60,038 nucleotides of DNA from Verrucomicrobiota bacterium (GTDB lineage Bacteria; Verrucomicrobiota; Verrucomicrobiia; Verrucomicrobiales; DEV007). The notes beneath the pieces were generated by a model, which ran no database searches, had not been told where the DNA came from, and saw only the letters and a list, made by a program, of their open reading frames with translations. The translations under genes and the position numbers were made by a program. The DNA lies in the NCBI GenBank assembly GCA_020630975.1, contig JAHDID010000010.1, forward strand, positions 78,217 through 138,254, given 5' to 3'. Positions 25,854 to 33,974 of this stretch are shown in pieces; within the stretch, counting starts at the first letter, position 1; every line of letters starts with the position of its first letter.

Positions 25854-26853
25854 TAGTTGGCTGCTTAGGGGCTTTCTCTGATTGCCGCTCGCCACGCTGC
25901 CACCAGATGAAAAACAGATACATCGATATCGCCCAGTGCGGGGTGCGGAGCACGGCTTGGTGGATGAATTGATCGGCCCCCCAGTAGAGCAGATCCGTCG
26001 ACATACCCGATACCGGGCGAGCGAGTGCGGTCGCTAGTCCCCAGGCCGCTCCGTAGAGGGCGGAAGCGCAGCGCAGTCCCGGGATGAAGATGCCGACGCA
26101 GATGATCATATCTAGGACGCCGGCGGTTCGGAGGAAGAGATTGGCAGTGTCGTAGTCGCAGTTCAAGATGACCTGGGTCATACCGTAAAAGGAGGATGGC
26201 GTCTGCCACAGGCCTAGGGCAAAGGCACCGTGCCCGGCGAATGTGGAGATAAACGCGACTATCGCGGTGATGATGGTGATCCGGTGTCTGGGACCCAGAG
26301 TCAGAGCCAGGCAGAGCAGCACAGCGCAGAGCATCTGCCCGCCATGCTCGACAAACATCGGCAGTAGGCCGCCGCTTTTTACATATTTTGCCCAGCTCAT
26401 GCAGACGAGCAGGGCCGTGCCGATGCCTAGCCCAGTCATCTGCAGCCAAGCGCCCTTGCGCACTGTCAGGCAGAGGATCGCACAGAGCAGATAGATCCAG
26501 CCCAGTCGGTGCAGCCAGACCTGTATCAGCCCGTCGTTTGCCCCCGTGCCGACGAATTCATCCCAGCTGATGCCCAGCCGCTGTGCCCACTGGTAGGTGC
26601 TATCGTGCCAGACTAGCACTCCGTAGGGTGGCTCCCAGTAGAGGTGGGTCCACGTCCAGCCCGCGAAGCATAAGCAAGCTCCGAGGCGTAGCCAGAAAAT
26701 GAGAGAAGGTAGCCAGATAGGGTTCACTGTCGTTGATTGAGTGTGCCGAGTAACATGTCCGATACGGTGCCGTATCTTTCGCAATCGTGGAGTGTAGCAC
26801 TCCTGTGTGAGTGCCGATGGAAAATTCATGTGGCGGGGATGTGTGATTACCAT
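25846..26853 (-). CDS. multi-pass integral membrane protein, unknown function
   Basis: About 335 residues from the ATG at 26853. The start is uncertain: the first 40 or so residues are polar and an alternative GTG at 26727 starts just before the first membrane segment. Roughly eight hydrophobic segments are spaced along the rest, with aromatic-rich loops (WTHLYWEPPYGVLVW; WHDSTYQWAQRLG). It ends in a short charged tail. I do not recognise a named family with certainty; the pattern is that of membrane proteins seen beside Gfo/Idh/MocA genes in this phylum. It is convergent with the ATPase gene and divergent from the first oxidoreductase gene. Confidence 0.7.
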   Translation of the reverse strand: MVITHPRHMNFPSALTQECYTPRLRKIRHRIGHVTRHTQSTTVNPIWLPSLIFWLRLGACLCFAGWTWTHLYWEPPYGVLVWHDSTYQWAQRLGISWDEFVGTGANDGLIQVWLHRLGWIYLLCAILCLTVRKGAWLQMTGLGIGTALLVCMSWAKYVKSGGLLPMFVEHGGQMLCAVLLCLALTLGPRHRITIITAIVAFISTFAGHGAFALGLWQTPSSFYGMTQVILNCDYDTANLFLRTAGVLDMIICVGIFIPGLRCASALYGAAWGLATALARPVSGMSTDLLYWGADQFIHQAVLRTPHWAISMYLFFIWWQRGERQSEKAPKQPTTT

Positions 26854-26977
26854 CTCTGCAGTCACTTATTTTCGAGAGGGGTTTATTCGATGCCGGAGGA
26901 GGATTAGCCATTAGGTGGACTTGATCCCGCCTACGAGCGGCTTGCATTCTGTTCTCTGCGTCGGCTAGGGTGTCCCT

Positions 26978-28351
26978 ATGCCTAATAGACGCTCTTTTCT
27001 GAAAAAATCCGCAGTGGCAGCTGCTGCAGCTACTGGTCTGCCTAGCTTTTCTATCGGCCAGGGTGGTGGTTCGGCCAACAGCAAGCTGAACATCGCTCAC
27101 ATCGGTGCCGGTGGTATCGCCAAGATGGCCTACGGACCGAGTAAGGGTGAAAACACCGTAGCGCTCTGTGATATCGATGAGAACCAATTTGGCCAGCACT
27201 TCGAGGCATTTCCCCATCTGGAAAAGGCCAAGCGTTTCAAAGACTTCCGCGAGATGCTCGACAAGATGGGCGACGAGATCGACGCCGTCTGCATCAATAC
27301 GCCCGATCACACCCACTTTGCCGCGACGATGGAGGCGATGCAGCGAGGCAAGCACGTCTTCACTCAGAAGCCGCTGACACACAATATCTGGCAGGCGCGC
27401 ACGCTGAAAAAGGCCAAGGAGAAATACGGTGTCACCACGGTGATGGGCAACCAAGGCCACACCTACGATGGCATCCGCGCCCTGCGCGAGTGGTACGAGG
27501 CCGATATCCTAGGCCAGGTGCGCGAGGTGCACTGCTGGCACCCTGGGCCTGCCTATGGCAGTAAGTATTTCAATATGCCAGAAGCCTTCCCTCCGACTGC
27601 CATGGAGGTGCCGGCCCACGTCGACTGGGATCTCTTCGTCGGGCCAGTGGTGACCGATCTTCCGTATAATGAGCTATTCCACCCGCTCACGTGGCGTGGC
27701 TTCTACGAGTTTGGTAGCGGTATCTTGGGTGATTGGTTTCCACACATCGGCGATGGCCCAGTGTGGATCCTCGATCTCTACGACCCGATCTCGGCCGAGC
27801 TCATCGAGCAGTCCGATGCGCCTCAGGGCGTAGCCGCGCAGTCCAGTGTGGTGAAGTGGGAATTCCAAAAGCGCGGCACCAAGGAGGCTTGCACGCTCTA
27901 CTGGCACAATGGCAAAAACCAGCCGGAGAAACCCGCAGACTGGACCTGGGGAGAGAATATCAAGAAAGCAGGCAGTCTTTTCAAAGGAGATAAAAAAACC
28001 GTCTACCTCGACCAGCGCTCGAATAACCCGATCCTCTCCAATCGCGATGATATGATCGCCTTTAAAGAAGCGGGCTACCCTGCCGAGAAGTACCCACGCG
28101 TGAAGTCCGACGGCCCTATCGGCGAGTGGATCGATGCGATCAAAGGGGATGGGCCAGAGCCAGGGTCGAATTTTGACTACGCGGCACCTTTCACCGAGAC
28201 TCACATCCTCGGCGTGCTGGCGATGCGCTTCGGCGGCAAGATCGAGTGGGATGCTGAGAAGATGCAGATCACCAATCGCCCCGAGCTAAATGCCTACGTG
28301 AAACCTCCAGTGCGCAAAGGCTGGGAATATGGCGAAGACCTGTGGGCGTAG
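26978..28351 (+). CDS. Gfo/Idh/MocA-family oxidoreductase 1, Tat-exported
   Basis: 457 residues. Tat signal NRRSFLKKSAVAAAAATG (residues 3-20), then a Rossmann domain beginning LNIAHIGAGGIAKMAYG for NAD(P). The conserved EKP motif of the family is TQKPLTHN here, a Gln for Glu change that is known in some planctomycete and verrucomicrobial members. The C-terminal half is the (alpha/beta) catalytic domain with GSGILGDWFPHIGDGPVWI. The enzyme would oxidise or isomerise sugars or cyclitols outside the cytoplasm. It heads three same-strand genes of the family; the second begins 49 bp downstream. Confidence 0.92.
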   Translation: MPNRRSFLKKSAVAAAAATGLPSFSIGQGGGSANSKLNIAHIGAGGIAKMAYGPSKGENTVALCDIDENQFGQHFEAFPHLEKAKRFKDFREMLDKMGDEIDAVCINTPDHTHFAATMEAMQRGKHVFTQKPLTHNIWQARTLKKAKEKYGVTTVMGNQGHTYDGIRALREWYEADILGQVREVHCWHPGPAYGSKYFNMPEAFPPTAMEVPAHVDWDLFVGPVVTDLPYNELFHPLTWRGFYEFGSGILGDWFPHIGDGPVWILDLYDPISAELIEQSDAPQGVAAQSSVVKWEFQKRGTKEACTLYWHNGKNQPEKPADWTWGENIKKAGSLFKGDKKTVYLDQRSNNPILSNRDDMIAFKEAGYPAEKYPRVKSDGPIGEWIDAIKGDGPEPGSNFDYAAPFTETHILGVLAMRFGGKIEWDAEKMQITNRPELNAYVKPPVRKGWEYGEDLWA

Positions 28352-28362
28352 GTAAAAAACGG

Positions 28363-28398
28363 ATTGTACCCTATTGAATCAAAACTGTACCCTATTGA
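28363..28398 (+). promoter_or_regulatory. two tandem 15-bp sites, 21-bp period, before oxidoreductase 2
   Basis: ATTGTACCCTATTGA at 28363-28377 and ACTGTACCCTATTGA at 28384-28398 are 21 bp apart, matching the pair at 6524-6559 in sequence, spacing and orientation to the downstream gene. The second copy ends two bases before the ATG at 28401, leaving no room for a Shine-Dalgarno between the site and the start. A protein bound here would block translation initiation as well as transcription from the upstream gene. Confidence 0.6.
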
Positions 28399-28400
28399 AA

Positions 28401-29858
28401 ATGAGTGATTTTAGCAAAAAATTCAACCGCCGTCGCTTTCTCTCCACTGGTGGAGCGGCTGCTCTGTCGATACCACTGCTCGGGCGCACCTCGGTGCTCG
28501 GTGCCAATGATACCGTGCGCGCCGCGATCATCGGCTGTGGTGGTCGGGCAGGCGGGCTCACTGAGCAATTCTCAAAAATCGACGGCTGCGTGGTGACTGT
28601 GCTCTGCGATCCCGATACCGATCAGATGGAAAAGCTGGCAGCTCGCCTCGCGAAAAAAGAGGTCGACCTGAGCAAAGCTGCCCACGAGCAGGATTACCGC
28701 AAAGTGCTGGAGCGCAAGGATGTGGACATCGTGGTGATCTGTTCGCCCAACTACTGGCACGCTTTGCAGTCCATCGAGGCGATGGCCGCTGGCAAAGATG
28801 TGTATGTCGAAAAGCCAGTGAGCCACAGCATCTGGGAGGGCAAACAACTCGTCGCTGCTGAGAAAAAGTATGGCCGAGTCATCGGTGGTGGTTTCCAGAA
28901 TCGCTCAGACCCAGGGCCGCAGACTGGCATCCAGTTCATCCAGGAGGGCAATCTGGGCAAGATCCTGTCGGTGCACTCCGTCTGCATGCGCAACCGCAAG
29001 AGCATCGGCAAACAGGATAGCCCACTCAAGCCGCCTGCGACCATCGACTACGATCTGTGGCTAGGCCCCTGTCAGGACGAGGAGATGCTGCGCCCGCGCT
29101 TTCACTACGACTGGCACTGGGTGTGGAATACCGGCAATGGCGATGTTGGTAACCAAGCCCCACACGAGATCGATATGGCCTGCTGGGCGCTAGGCGATCC
29201 CGCGCTGCCGACCGAGGTGCAGTGCTATGGCGGACGCTTTGGCTGGAATGATGCTGGCGAGACGCCGAATATGATGGCCACCTGGTTCAAGCAGGGCGAT
29301 ATCCCTTTCATCATCGAGGTGAATGATATGTGGCTCGCGCCAGAGAGAAATACCTCTCCCGTGCGCGATGGTATCCGCGTGGGCATCGTGGTGAAGTGCG
29401 AAGGCGGCGAGCTGTGTGGTGGCCGCGGCGGAATGTATGTCGTCGGAGAGGATGGCAAGACCAAGACCCACAAATTTCCCGGCGATGGTGGTAGGACCCA
29501 CCAGCAGAACTTCATTGATGCGGTGCGCGCTGGTAGTAGCAAAGACCTGTGCTCGAAGATAGCCGAGGCCGAGAGATCCTCAGCCGTAGCTCACCTGGCC
29601 AATGTCTCCTACCTATCCGGTGGGCAGGCCGATCGAGCCGCGGTGGAGAGTGCCATCGGCAGCGATGCGACCGTCGGCAAGATCCTCGACGAGCAGGCCA
29701 GACAGCTCAGCGCTTGGAGCATCGATGAGCCATCCTACATGCTCGGCAAGAAAATCGAGGTCGACCCTGCCACCAGCGAGGTGCTCACCGCAGGCGCCGA
29801 CCAGCGCCAGATCAAGCGCGACTACCGCGAGCCCTTCGTGGTGCCGGAGCTGGCCTGA
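28401..29858 (+). CDS. Gfo/Idh/MocA-family oxidoreductase 2, Tat-exported
   Basis: 485 residues from the ATG at 28401. A TTG nine codons upstream (28374) lies inside the tandem repeat and is an unlikely start. The signal is twin-arginine (NRRRFLSTGGAAALSIPLLG). The Rossmann start is VRAAIIGCGGRAGG and the family motif is intact as VEKPVSHSIWEG. The C-terminal domain holds RFHYDWHWVWNTGNGDVGNQ, a pattern shared with oxidoreductase 4 on the opposite strand, so these two are closer to each other than to 1 and 3. Probable role: oxidation or epimerisation of a sugar in the periplasm. Confidence 0.92.
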   Translation: MSDFSKKFNRRRFLSTGGAAALSIPLLGRTSVLGANDTVRAAIIGCGGRAGGLTEQFSKIDGCVVTVLCDPDTDQMEKLAARLAKKEVDLSKAAHEQDYRKVLERKDVDIVVICSPNYWHALQSIEAMAAGKDVYVEKPVSHSIWEGKQLVAAEKKYGRVIGGGFQNRSDPGPQTGIQFIQEGNLGKILSVHSVCMRNRKSIGKQDSPLKPPATIDYDLWLGPCQDEEMLRPRFHYDWHWVWNTGNGDVGNQAPHEIDMACWALGDPALPTEVQCYGGRFGWNDAGETPNMMATWFKQGDIPFIIEVNDMWLAPERNTSPVRDGIRVGIVVKCEGGELCGGRGGMYVVGEDGKTKTHKFPGDGGRTHQQNFIDAVRAGSSKDLCSKIAEAERSSAVAHLANVSYLSGGQADRAAVESAIGSDATVGKILDEQARQLSAWSIDEPSYMLGKKIEVDPATSEVLTAGADQRQIKRDYREPFVVPELA

Positions 29859-29880
29859 TTTTAGGTGAAGTAAAAAATCC

Positions 29881-30211
29881 GTAGCGGAAGATCCCAATCT
29901 TCCGAGCAGAGCCTTTGCCGACAGGATGCGATCGGCATTTTGGGAAATGCCGCTACTTGCGCAGAGTAGCGGAAGATCCCAATCTTCCGAACAGAGCCTT
30001 CGCCGACAGGATGCGATCGGCATTTTGGGAAATGCCGCTACTTGCGCAGGGTAGCGGAAGATCCCAATCTTCCGAGCAGAGCCTTCGCCGACAGGATGCG
30101 ATCGGCATTTTGAGAAATGCCGCTACTTGCGATGAGTAGCGGAAGATCCCAATCTTCCGAGCAGAGCCTTTGCCATCAGGATGCGATCGGCATTTTCGCA
30201 AATGCCGCTAC
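29881..30211. repeat. four-unit tandem array of 76-bp cloverleaf-like elements
   Basis: Units lie at 29881-29956, 29966-30041, 30051-30126 and 30136-30211, an exact 85-bp period made of 76-bp units and 9-bp spacers. Each unit starts GTAGCGG and ends CCGCTAC (a 7-bp closing stem). Inside are three hairpins: AAGA/TCTT with loop TCCCAA, GCCGA/TCGGC with a 10-base loop, and CATTT/AAATG with a 4-base loop. Units are nearly identical. The changes in units 3 and 4 fall in the last loop (TGGG, TGAG, TCGC), while unit 4 weakens the middle stem. The array fills the gap between oxidoreductase 2 and 3. A decayed fragment may lie at 52181-52200. Confidence 0.85.
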
Positions 30212-30225
30212 CCACACTTTAAGCT

Positions 30226-31653
30226 ATGAAAACAACTCAATCTCAAAACACCACTCGTCGTAGTGCGATGAAGAAGACGGCTTCGGCTGCCTTTGGTTTC
30301 TCCGTGCTGCCATCCTACCTTGCTCTGGGCAAGCCCGATGGTGAGGGCAATGTACCGCCGAGTCAGCGTATCAATCTCGCCTGTATCGGTACCGCTGGCC
30401 GCGCTAATAGCGTGATCCCTAGCCTCTGCTCGGGAGGGCATGCCCAGGTCGTGGCTTTGGCCGATGTCGATGCCAATAACCTGAACAGTCAGAAGAACCA
30501 GGAGCGCTCGCCCGATGCCAAGAAGTTCAAAGACTTCCGCGTGATGCTCGACAAGATGGGTGACGATATCGATGCCGTCAGCGTGGTCACTCCCGATCAC
30601 ACCCACTACGTGGCCACGCTCGCCGCCATGCAGCTAGGCAAGCACGTCTACGTCGAGAAGCCGCTCACCCACTCCTACAAAGAGGCCGATAACTTGATGA
30701 AGGCCGAGGAGAAATACGGTGTCGTCACCCAGATGGGTAACCAAGGCCACACCTCTACGGGCTCCGAGCAGTTCAAGCATCTCGTCGATAAGGGCATCAT
30801 CAAAGATATCGTCAAGATCGAGGCATGGAAGTCGCCCAGCCTGTGGTTCATGAAGCCAGAGGAGCGCAAAAATGGCTTTCCGCTGAAGATGTCAGACGTC
30901 CCCGGTCACGTCGATTGGGATCTGTGGTGTGGGCCGGCTCCGATGGAGGAGTTTTGTAAGCAGTATCACCCATTCGGCTGGCGCGCTTTTTACCTATATG
31001 GCCTAGGTATGCTCGGCGACTGGGGGGCGCACATCATTGACTTTGCTCACCACTGGCTGGACATGAGGCTACCGACCAAGATCGATGCGATCACCATGGA
31101 GGATCACAATCAGGTGATCTTCCCACTCGTCACCCGTCTCGGCATGCATTTCCCGGCGCGTGGCGACAAGCCACCTATCGACCTGACTTGGCACGATGGG
31201 GCGGGATTCGAGCCTGATGTGAATGAAAAATTCTGGGACAGCGGCTCCGACGGCGCGAAGAAAAAGCCTAATCTCGGCGGCGCAGGCACCCTGCTCTACC
31301 AGGAGGACGGCGACTACGTCGTGCACCGTAATTCTCACGGATCAGCATCGCGCATCTACCCACGTGTGGAGATGATGAAGTACAAAGACGACATCAAGGT
31401 AGCAGGCCCCGAGCTAGACCACCTACAGAGCTTTACCCAAGCCTGCATGGGCAATGGCAAGACCAGCTCACCATTCAGCGTAGCTGCTCCATTGACCAAG
31501 GTGCTCACCCTAGGCGTCGTCGCCCAATACCTAAACGAGAATCTCGAATTCGACCCCGAGACAGAGACTTTCAAAGGCAACGCAGCCGCCAACGATCTAC
31601 TCAGCGGTCCAGCACCACGCAAAGGCTGGGAAGGCTACTACGAGAGTGTGTGA
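30226..31653 (+). CDS. Gfo/Idh/MocA-family oxidoreductase 3, Tat-exported
   Basis: 475 residues. Tat-like signal TTRRSAMKKTASAAFGF (residues 9-25). Rossmann domain begins INLACIGTAGRANS and the motif is VEKPLTHSYKEAD. The catalytic half has YGLGMLGDWGAHIIDFAHHW, close to the pattern in oxidoreductase 1. The start codon lies 14 bp after the last unit of the tandem array, with no clear ribosome binding site. A strong terminator follows the gene. Substrate unknown; the cluster with two same-strand homologues suggests successive or alternative steps on related sugars. Confidence 0.92.
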   Translation: MKTTQSQNTTRRSAMKKTASAAFGFSVLPSYLALGKPDGEGNVPPSQRINLACIGTAGRANSVIPSLCSGGHAQVVALADVDANNLNSQKNQERSPDAKKFKDFRVMLDKMGDDIDAVSVVTPDHTHYVATLAAMQLGKHVYVEKPLTHSYKEADNLMKAEEKYGVVTQMGNQGHTSTGSEQFKHLVDKGIIKDIVKIEAWKSPSLWFMKPEERKNGFPLKMSDVPGHVDWDLWCGPAPMEEFCKQYHPFGWRAFYLYGLGMLGDWGAHIIDFAHHWLDMRLPTKIDAITMEDHNQVIFPLVTRLGMHFPARGDKPPIDLTWHDGAGFEPDVNEKFWDSGSDGAKKKPNLGGAGTLLYQEDGDYVVHRNSHGSASRIYPRVEMMKYKDDIKVAGPELDHLQSFTQACMGNGKTSSPFSVAAPLTKVLTLGVVAQYLNENLEFDPETETFKGNAAANDLLSGPAPRKGWEGYYESV

Positions 31654-31684
31654 CCTCACTCGGTAAAGAACCAACTTTAGGAAG

Positions 31685-31711
31685 AGGCGCTCCACTCGGG
31701 GCGCCTTTTTT
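31685..31711 (+). terminator. intrinsic terminator after oxidoreductase 3
   Basis: Stem AGGCGCTCC (31685-31693) pairs with GGGGCGCCT (31698-31706), nine pairs with one wobble, loop ACTC, followed directly by six T residues. It lies 32 bp after the stop of oxidoreductase 3 and ends that three-gene run. It is the clearest factor-independent terminator in the window. Confidence 0.85.
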
Positions 31712-31819
31712 ATATACAGAGTAACAGCAATAAGCAGAGCGGCAAAGTGGCGGCGAGCGCGCAGCGAGTGGAAGCAAAGCCTATCCACCGCATCAGGCCC
31801 AGCTGCAGCTACGTGCACA

Positions 31820-31866
31820 GTCCCCAGACTGGGAGCGGCGGTTTGCAACCGCCGGACTACCCCAGC
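31820..31866. repeat. GGAGCGGCGGTTT-type repeat with an 8-bp hairpin
   Basis: CGGCGGTT (31836-31843) and AACCGCCG (31847-31854) form a perfect stem with loop TGC, flanked by partly symmetric CAGACTGG and CCGGACTACCCC. The element lies between convergent oxidoreductases 3 and 4. It shares its core with copies at 20144-20180 (minus) and 47045-47067. Probably a dispersed intergenic repeat. Confidence 0.6.
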
Positions 31867-31888
31867 CAGAACCCAAACCCAATTTCAC

Positions 31889-33346
31889 CTACACCTGCTC
31901 AGGTATCGCGAACTCCTCGCGCTGAGGTGTCTTGATATAGACATTTGCCTCATCAGCATGATCGCCGGTGAATCGCTCGCTCTTAGCATCAAAGGTCAGC
32001 TCAGGCCCGAGGTGCATCGACTCCACATCAGCACCGTTTGCCTTCAGTTGCTCGAGCACGGAGTCCACGGTATTCGCCGCATCTTCATGTTTGCTAAAGG
32101 CTTCCTTCACCTCTCCCACAGTCGCATCGGCACCGACGCGGTAGGAAGCATTGGCGAGGTGGCAGATACCGCTGCTCACGTGGCCGCTAGCGATCTCGGC
32201 AGCGAGGTCTTCTTTCTTGCCGCTGCGGATCGCATCGATGAAGTTTTCGAAGTGGCCTTTGCCGGAGTTGCCCGAGTATTTCTTGATCGTGGTCTTGCCA
32301 TCTAGCTCGTAGGACTTGCCACCGCCGCGTGCGAGTTTGATGATGCCTTTCTCACACATGATGATATTGCCCTGCTGAGCGCGTAGGTACACGCCGTGGG
32401 TCTGGCGCTCTAGAGAGTAGGGTAGATTGCGTGTCTCGACGACTACCGGCACGCCATCGTAGTCCATCAGGGAGAAGATCATGTTTGGCGTCTCGCCATT
32501 GTCCTCCCAGATGAAGCGGCCGCCACCGGTCTGGACTTTGGTGGGCATCTTGTCATCCCAGCCCAGCATGTGGCAGAGATCGTCGGTGTAGTGCACACCC
32601 CAGTTGCCCATCTCGCCGTCGCCCCAGTTCCACTGCCAGTGCCAGTCGTAGTGAAAGCGCTGGCGCATCGGTGCCGCGTCGGAGGCAGGGCCGCACCAGA
32701 GATTGTAGTCGAGTCCGTCAGGTATTTTGGCGGGCTCGCTGACCATGCCGATCGGAGCGCGGTGGTTTAGCTTCATGCAGTGCACCCACTGTACCTTGCC
32801 GTACATGCCATCGGCCAGATCGCGTGCTACCTCCTGTGGAGCTGGGCAGGAGCGCTGCTGGGTACCGCCCTGCACGATGCGGTCGTATTTGCGGGCGGCC
32901 TCGATCATTTTGCGGCCTTCCCAGATATTGTGACTGACTGGCTTCTCGACATAGACGTGTTTGCCAGCCTGGCAGCCGAGCACGGTCATCGCGGCGTGCC
33001 AGTGGTTTGGCGTGGCGATGGAGATGGCATCGATGTCGCTGCGCTCTAGGATCTTGCGAAAATCTTTGATCTGCTCCACATCGGGATCGCCTTCCTTCAC
33101 CCAGTTCATCTTGGTGATGTCGGGATCGCAGACGGCTACGACTTTCGCACCAGGTACCGCCCGAAATGACTTGGTGTGTATCGCCCCGCGGCTTCCCATG
33201 CCGATCACGGCCACACGGATCTCGTCATTCGCTCCCAGGACATTGAAGGATGGTGCTGCTAGCAGGCCAGCGCTGCCAGCGGTGATGCCTTTTATGAAGT
33301 GTCTGCGAGAGGAAGGGGATGGCGAGCCATTCGGATGTGAAGTCAT
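31889..33346 (-). CDS. Gfo/Idh/MocA-family oxidoreductase 4, Tat-exported
   Basis: 485 residues. Tat signal SSRRHFIKGITAGSAGLLAA (residues 12-31). Rossmann domain begins IRVAVIGMGSRGA and the motif is VEKPVSHNIWEGRK. RFHYDWHWQWNWGDGEMGNW in the catalytic half matches oxidoreductase 2. It is on the minus strand, convergent with genes 1-3, and separated from them by the terminator and a repeat. It is likely controlled separately although it belongs to the same functional group. Confidence 0.92.
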   Translation of the reverse strand: MTSHPNGSPSPSSRRHFIKGITAGSAGLLAAPSFNVLGANDEIRVAVIGMGSRGAIHTKSFRAVPGAKVVAVCDPDITKMNWVKEGDPDVEQIKDFRKILERSDIDAISIATPNHWHAAMTVLGCQAGKHVYVEKPVSHNIWEGRKMIEAARKYDRIVQGGTQQRSCPAPQEVARDLADGMYGKVQWVHCMKLNHRAPIGMVSEPAKIPDGLDYNLWCGPASDAAPMRQRFHYDWHWQWNWGDGEMGNWGVHYTDDLCHMLGWDDKMPTKVQTGGGRFIWEDNGETPNMIFSLMDYDGVPVVVETRNLPYSLERQTHGVYLRAQQGNIIMCEKGIIKLARGGGKSYELDGKTTIKKYSGNSGKGHFENFIDAIRSGKKEDLAAEIASGHVSSGICHLANASYRVGADATVGEVKEAFSKHEDAANTVDSVLEQLKANGADVESMHLGPELTFDAKSERFTGDHADEANVYIKTPQREEFAIPEQV

Positions 33347-33510
33347 GCCCGTAGCGTATCGGAGCGCCGGTCATTTTTCTATGCCGCACCTGCGTGCCCC
33401 GATCTAGGTAGCGTCTCTGCACTGATAGGGCTCTTCGAAGCAATATTTCGTGTCAGGAGAAGCTGCTTTCAATTGGTCCGTAGACAGAGAGTCAAGCGGC
33501 ACTTCCAGCT

Positions 33511-33972
33511 TCAAAAGTGGATTCCAAACAGATAGGATTTGCAGCATATCTGAATCATACCTTTTGTGGTTTTTTTCGGATCTGGCTGAGTTCGGATAAG
33601 GATGAAATGTTGAGCTGAAATCGGGGATATATATCGCGAAAATCCAGAACCATTTGAAGATCCACCAACTGTAATGGTGTAGTTAGGGCGGTGAAGCCGG
33701 TGATGAGGTGGCACCTTTTTGCCGATATGAACTCCTCTGAAATTGTTCTGATGAGCCTCTTTTATGTACTTAGCTATTAGATCTGATTCGGTGCCGTTGT
33801 ATTCGGTAGTAAAAATATCAACAATGTCTCCCATGTTGGGGTCGTTATGGATCCAGCGAAGAACATGAAGCGCCTTTTCTTGGTTTATCTTGTCTGCGAA
33901 GAATACGCCGCTTACCCATATAATGATCAGTGTAGGCAGTAGGCAGAGTAGAGTCCATTTTTTGAACCTCAT
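33511..33972 (-). CDS. small membrane-anchored hypothetical protein
   Basis: 153 residues from the ATG at 33972; a GTG at 33978 overlaps the preceding TGA and is a possible alternative. One N-terminal membrane segment (about 6-25), then a helical, charged region and a beta-rich C-terminal part. It follows the acetylesterase-like gene directly, the start and stop being adjacent or overlapping (33972-33977), so the two are co-transcribed and probably translationally coupled. I do not recognise the family. AT content is higher than in the neighbour. Confidence 0.6.
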   Translation of the reverse strand: MRFKKWTLLCLLPTLIIIWVSGVFFADKINQEKALHVLRWIHNDPNMGDIVDIFTTEYNGTESDLIAKYIKEAHQNNFRGVHIGKKVPPHHRLHRPNYTITVGGSSNGSGFSRYISPISAQHFILIRTQPDPKKTTKGMIQICCKSYLFGIHF

Positions 33973-33974
33973 AG

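Noticed and set aside
26600-27460. 286-residue minus-strand ORF over the start of oxidoreductase 1
   Set aside because: Antisense shadow of a clear Gfo/Idh/MocA gene.
29881-29956. tRNA gene
   Set aside because: Length and arm count are tRNA-like, but there is no T-loop or D-loop consensus, no conserved anticodon arm, and four tandem near-copies.
29881-30211. Possible CRISPR array
   Set aside because: The near-identical part is 76 bp and the spacers are only 9 bp and almost identical; no cas genes nearby.
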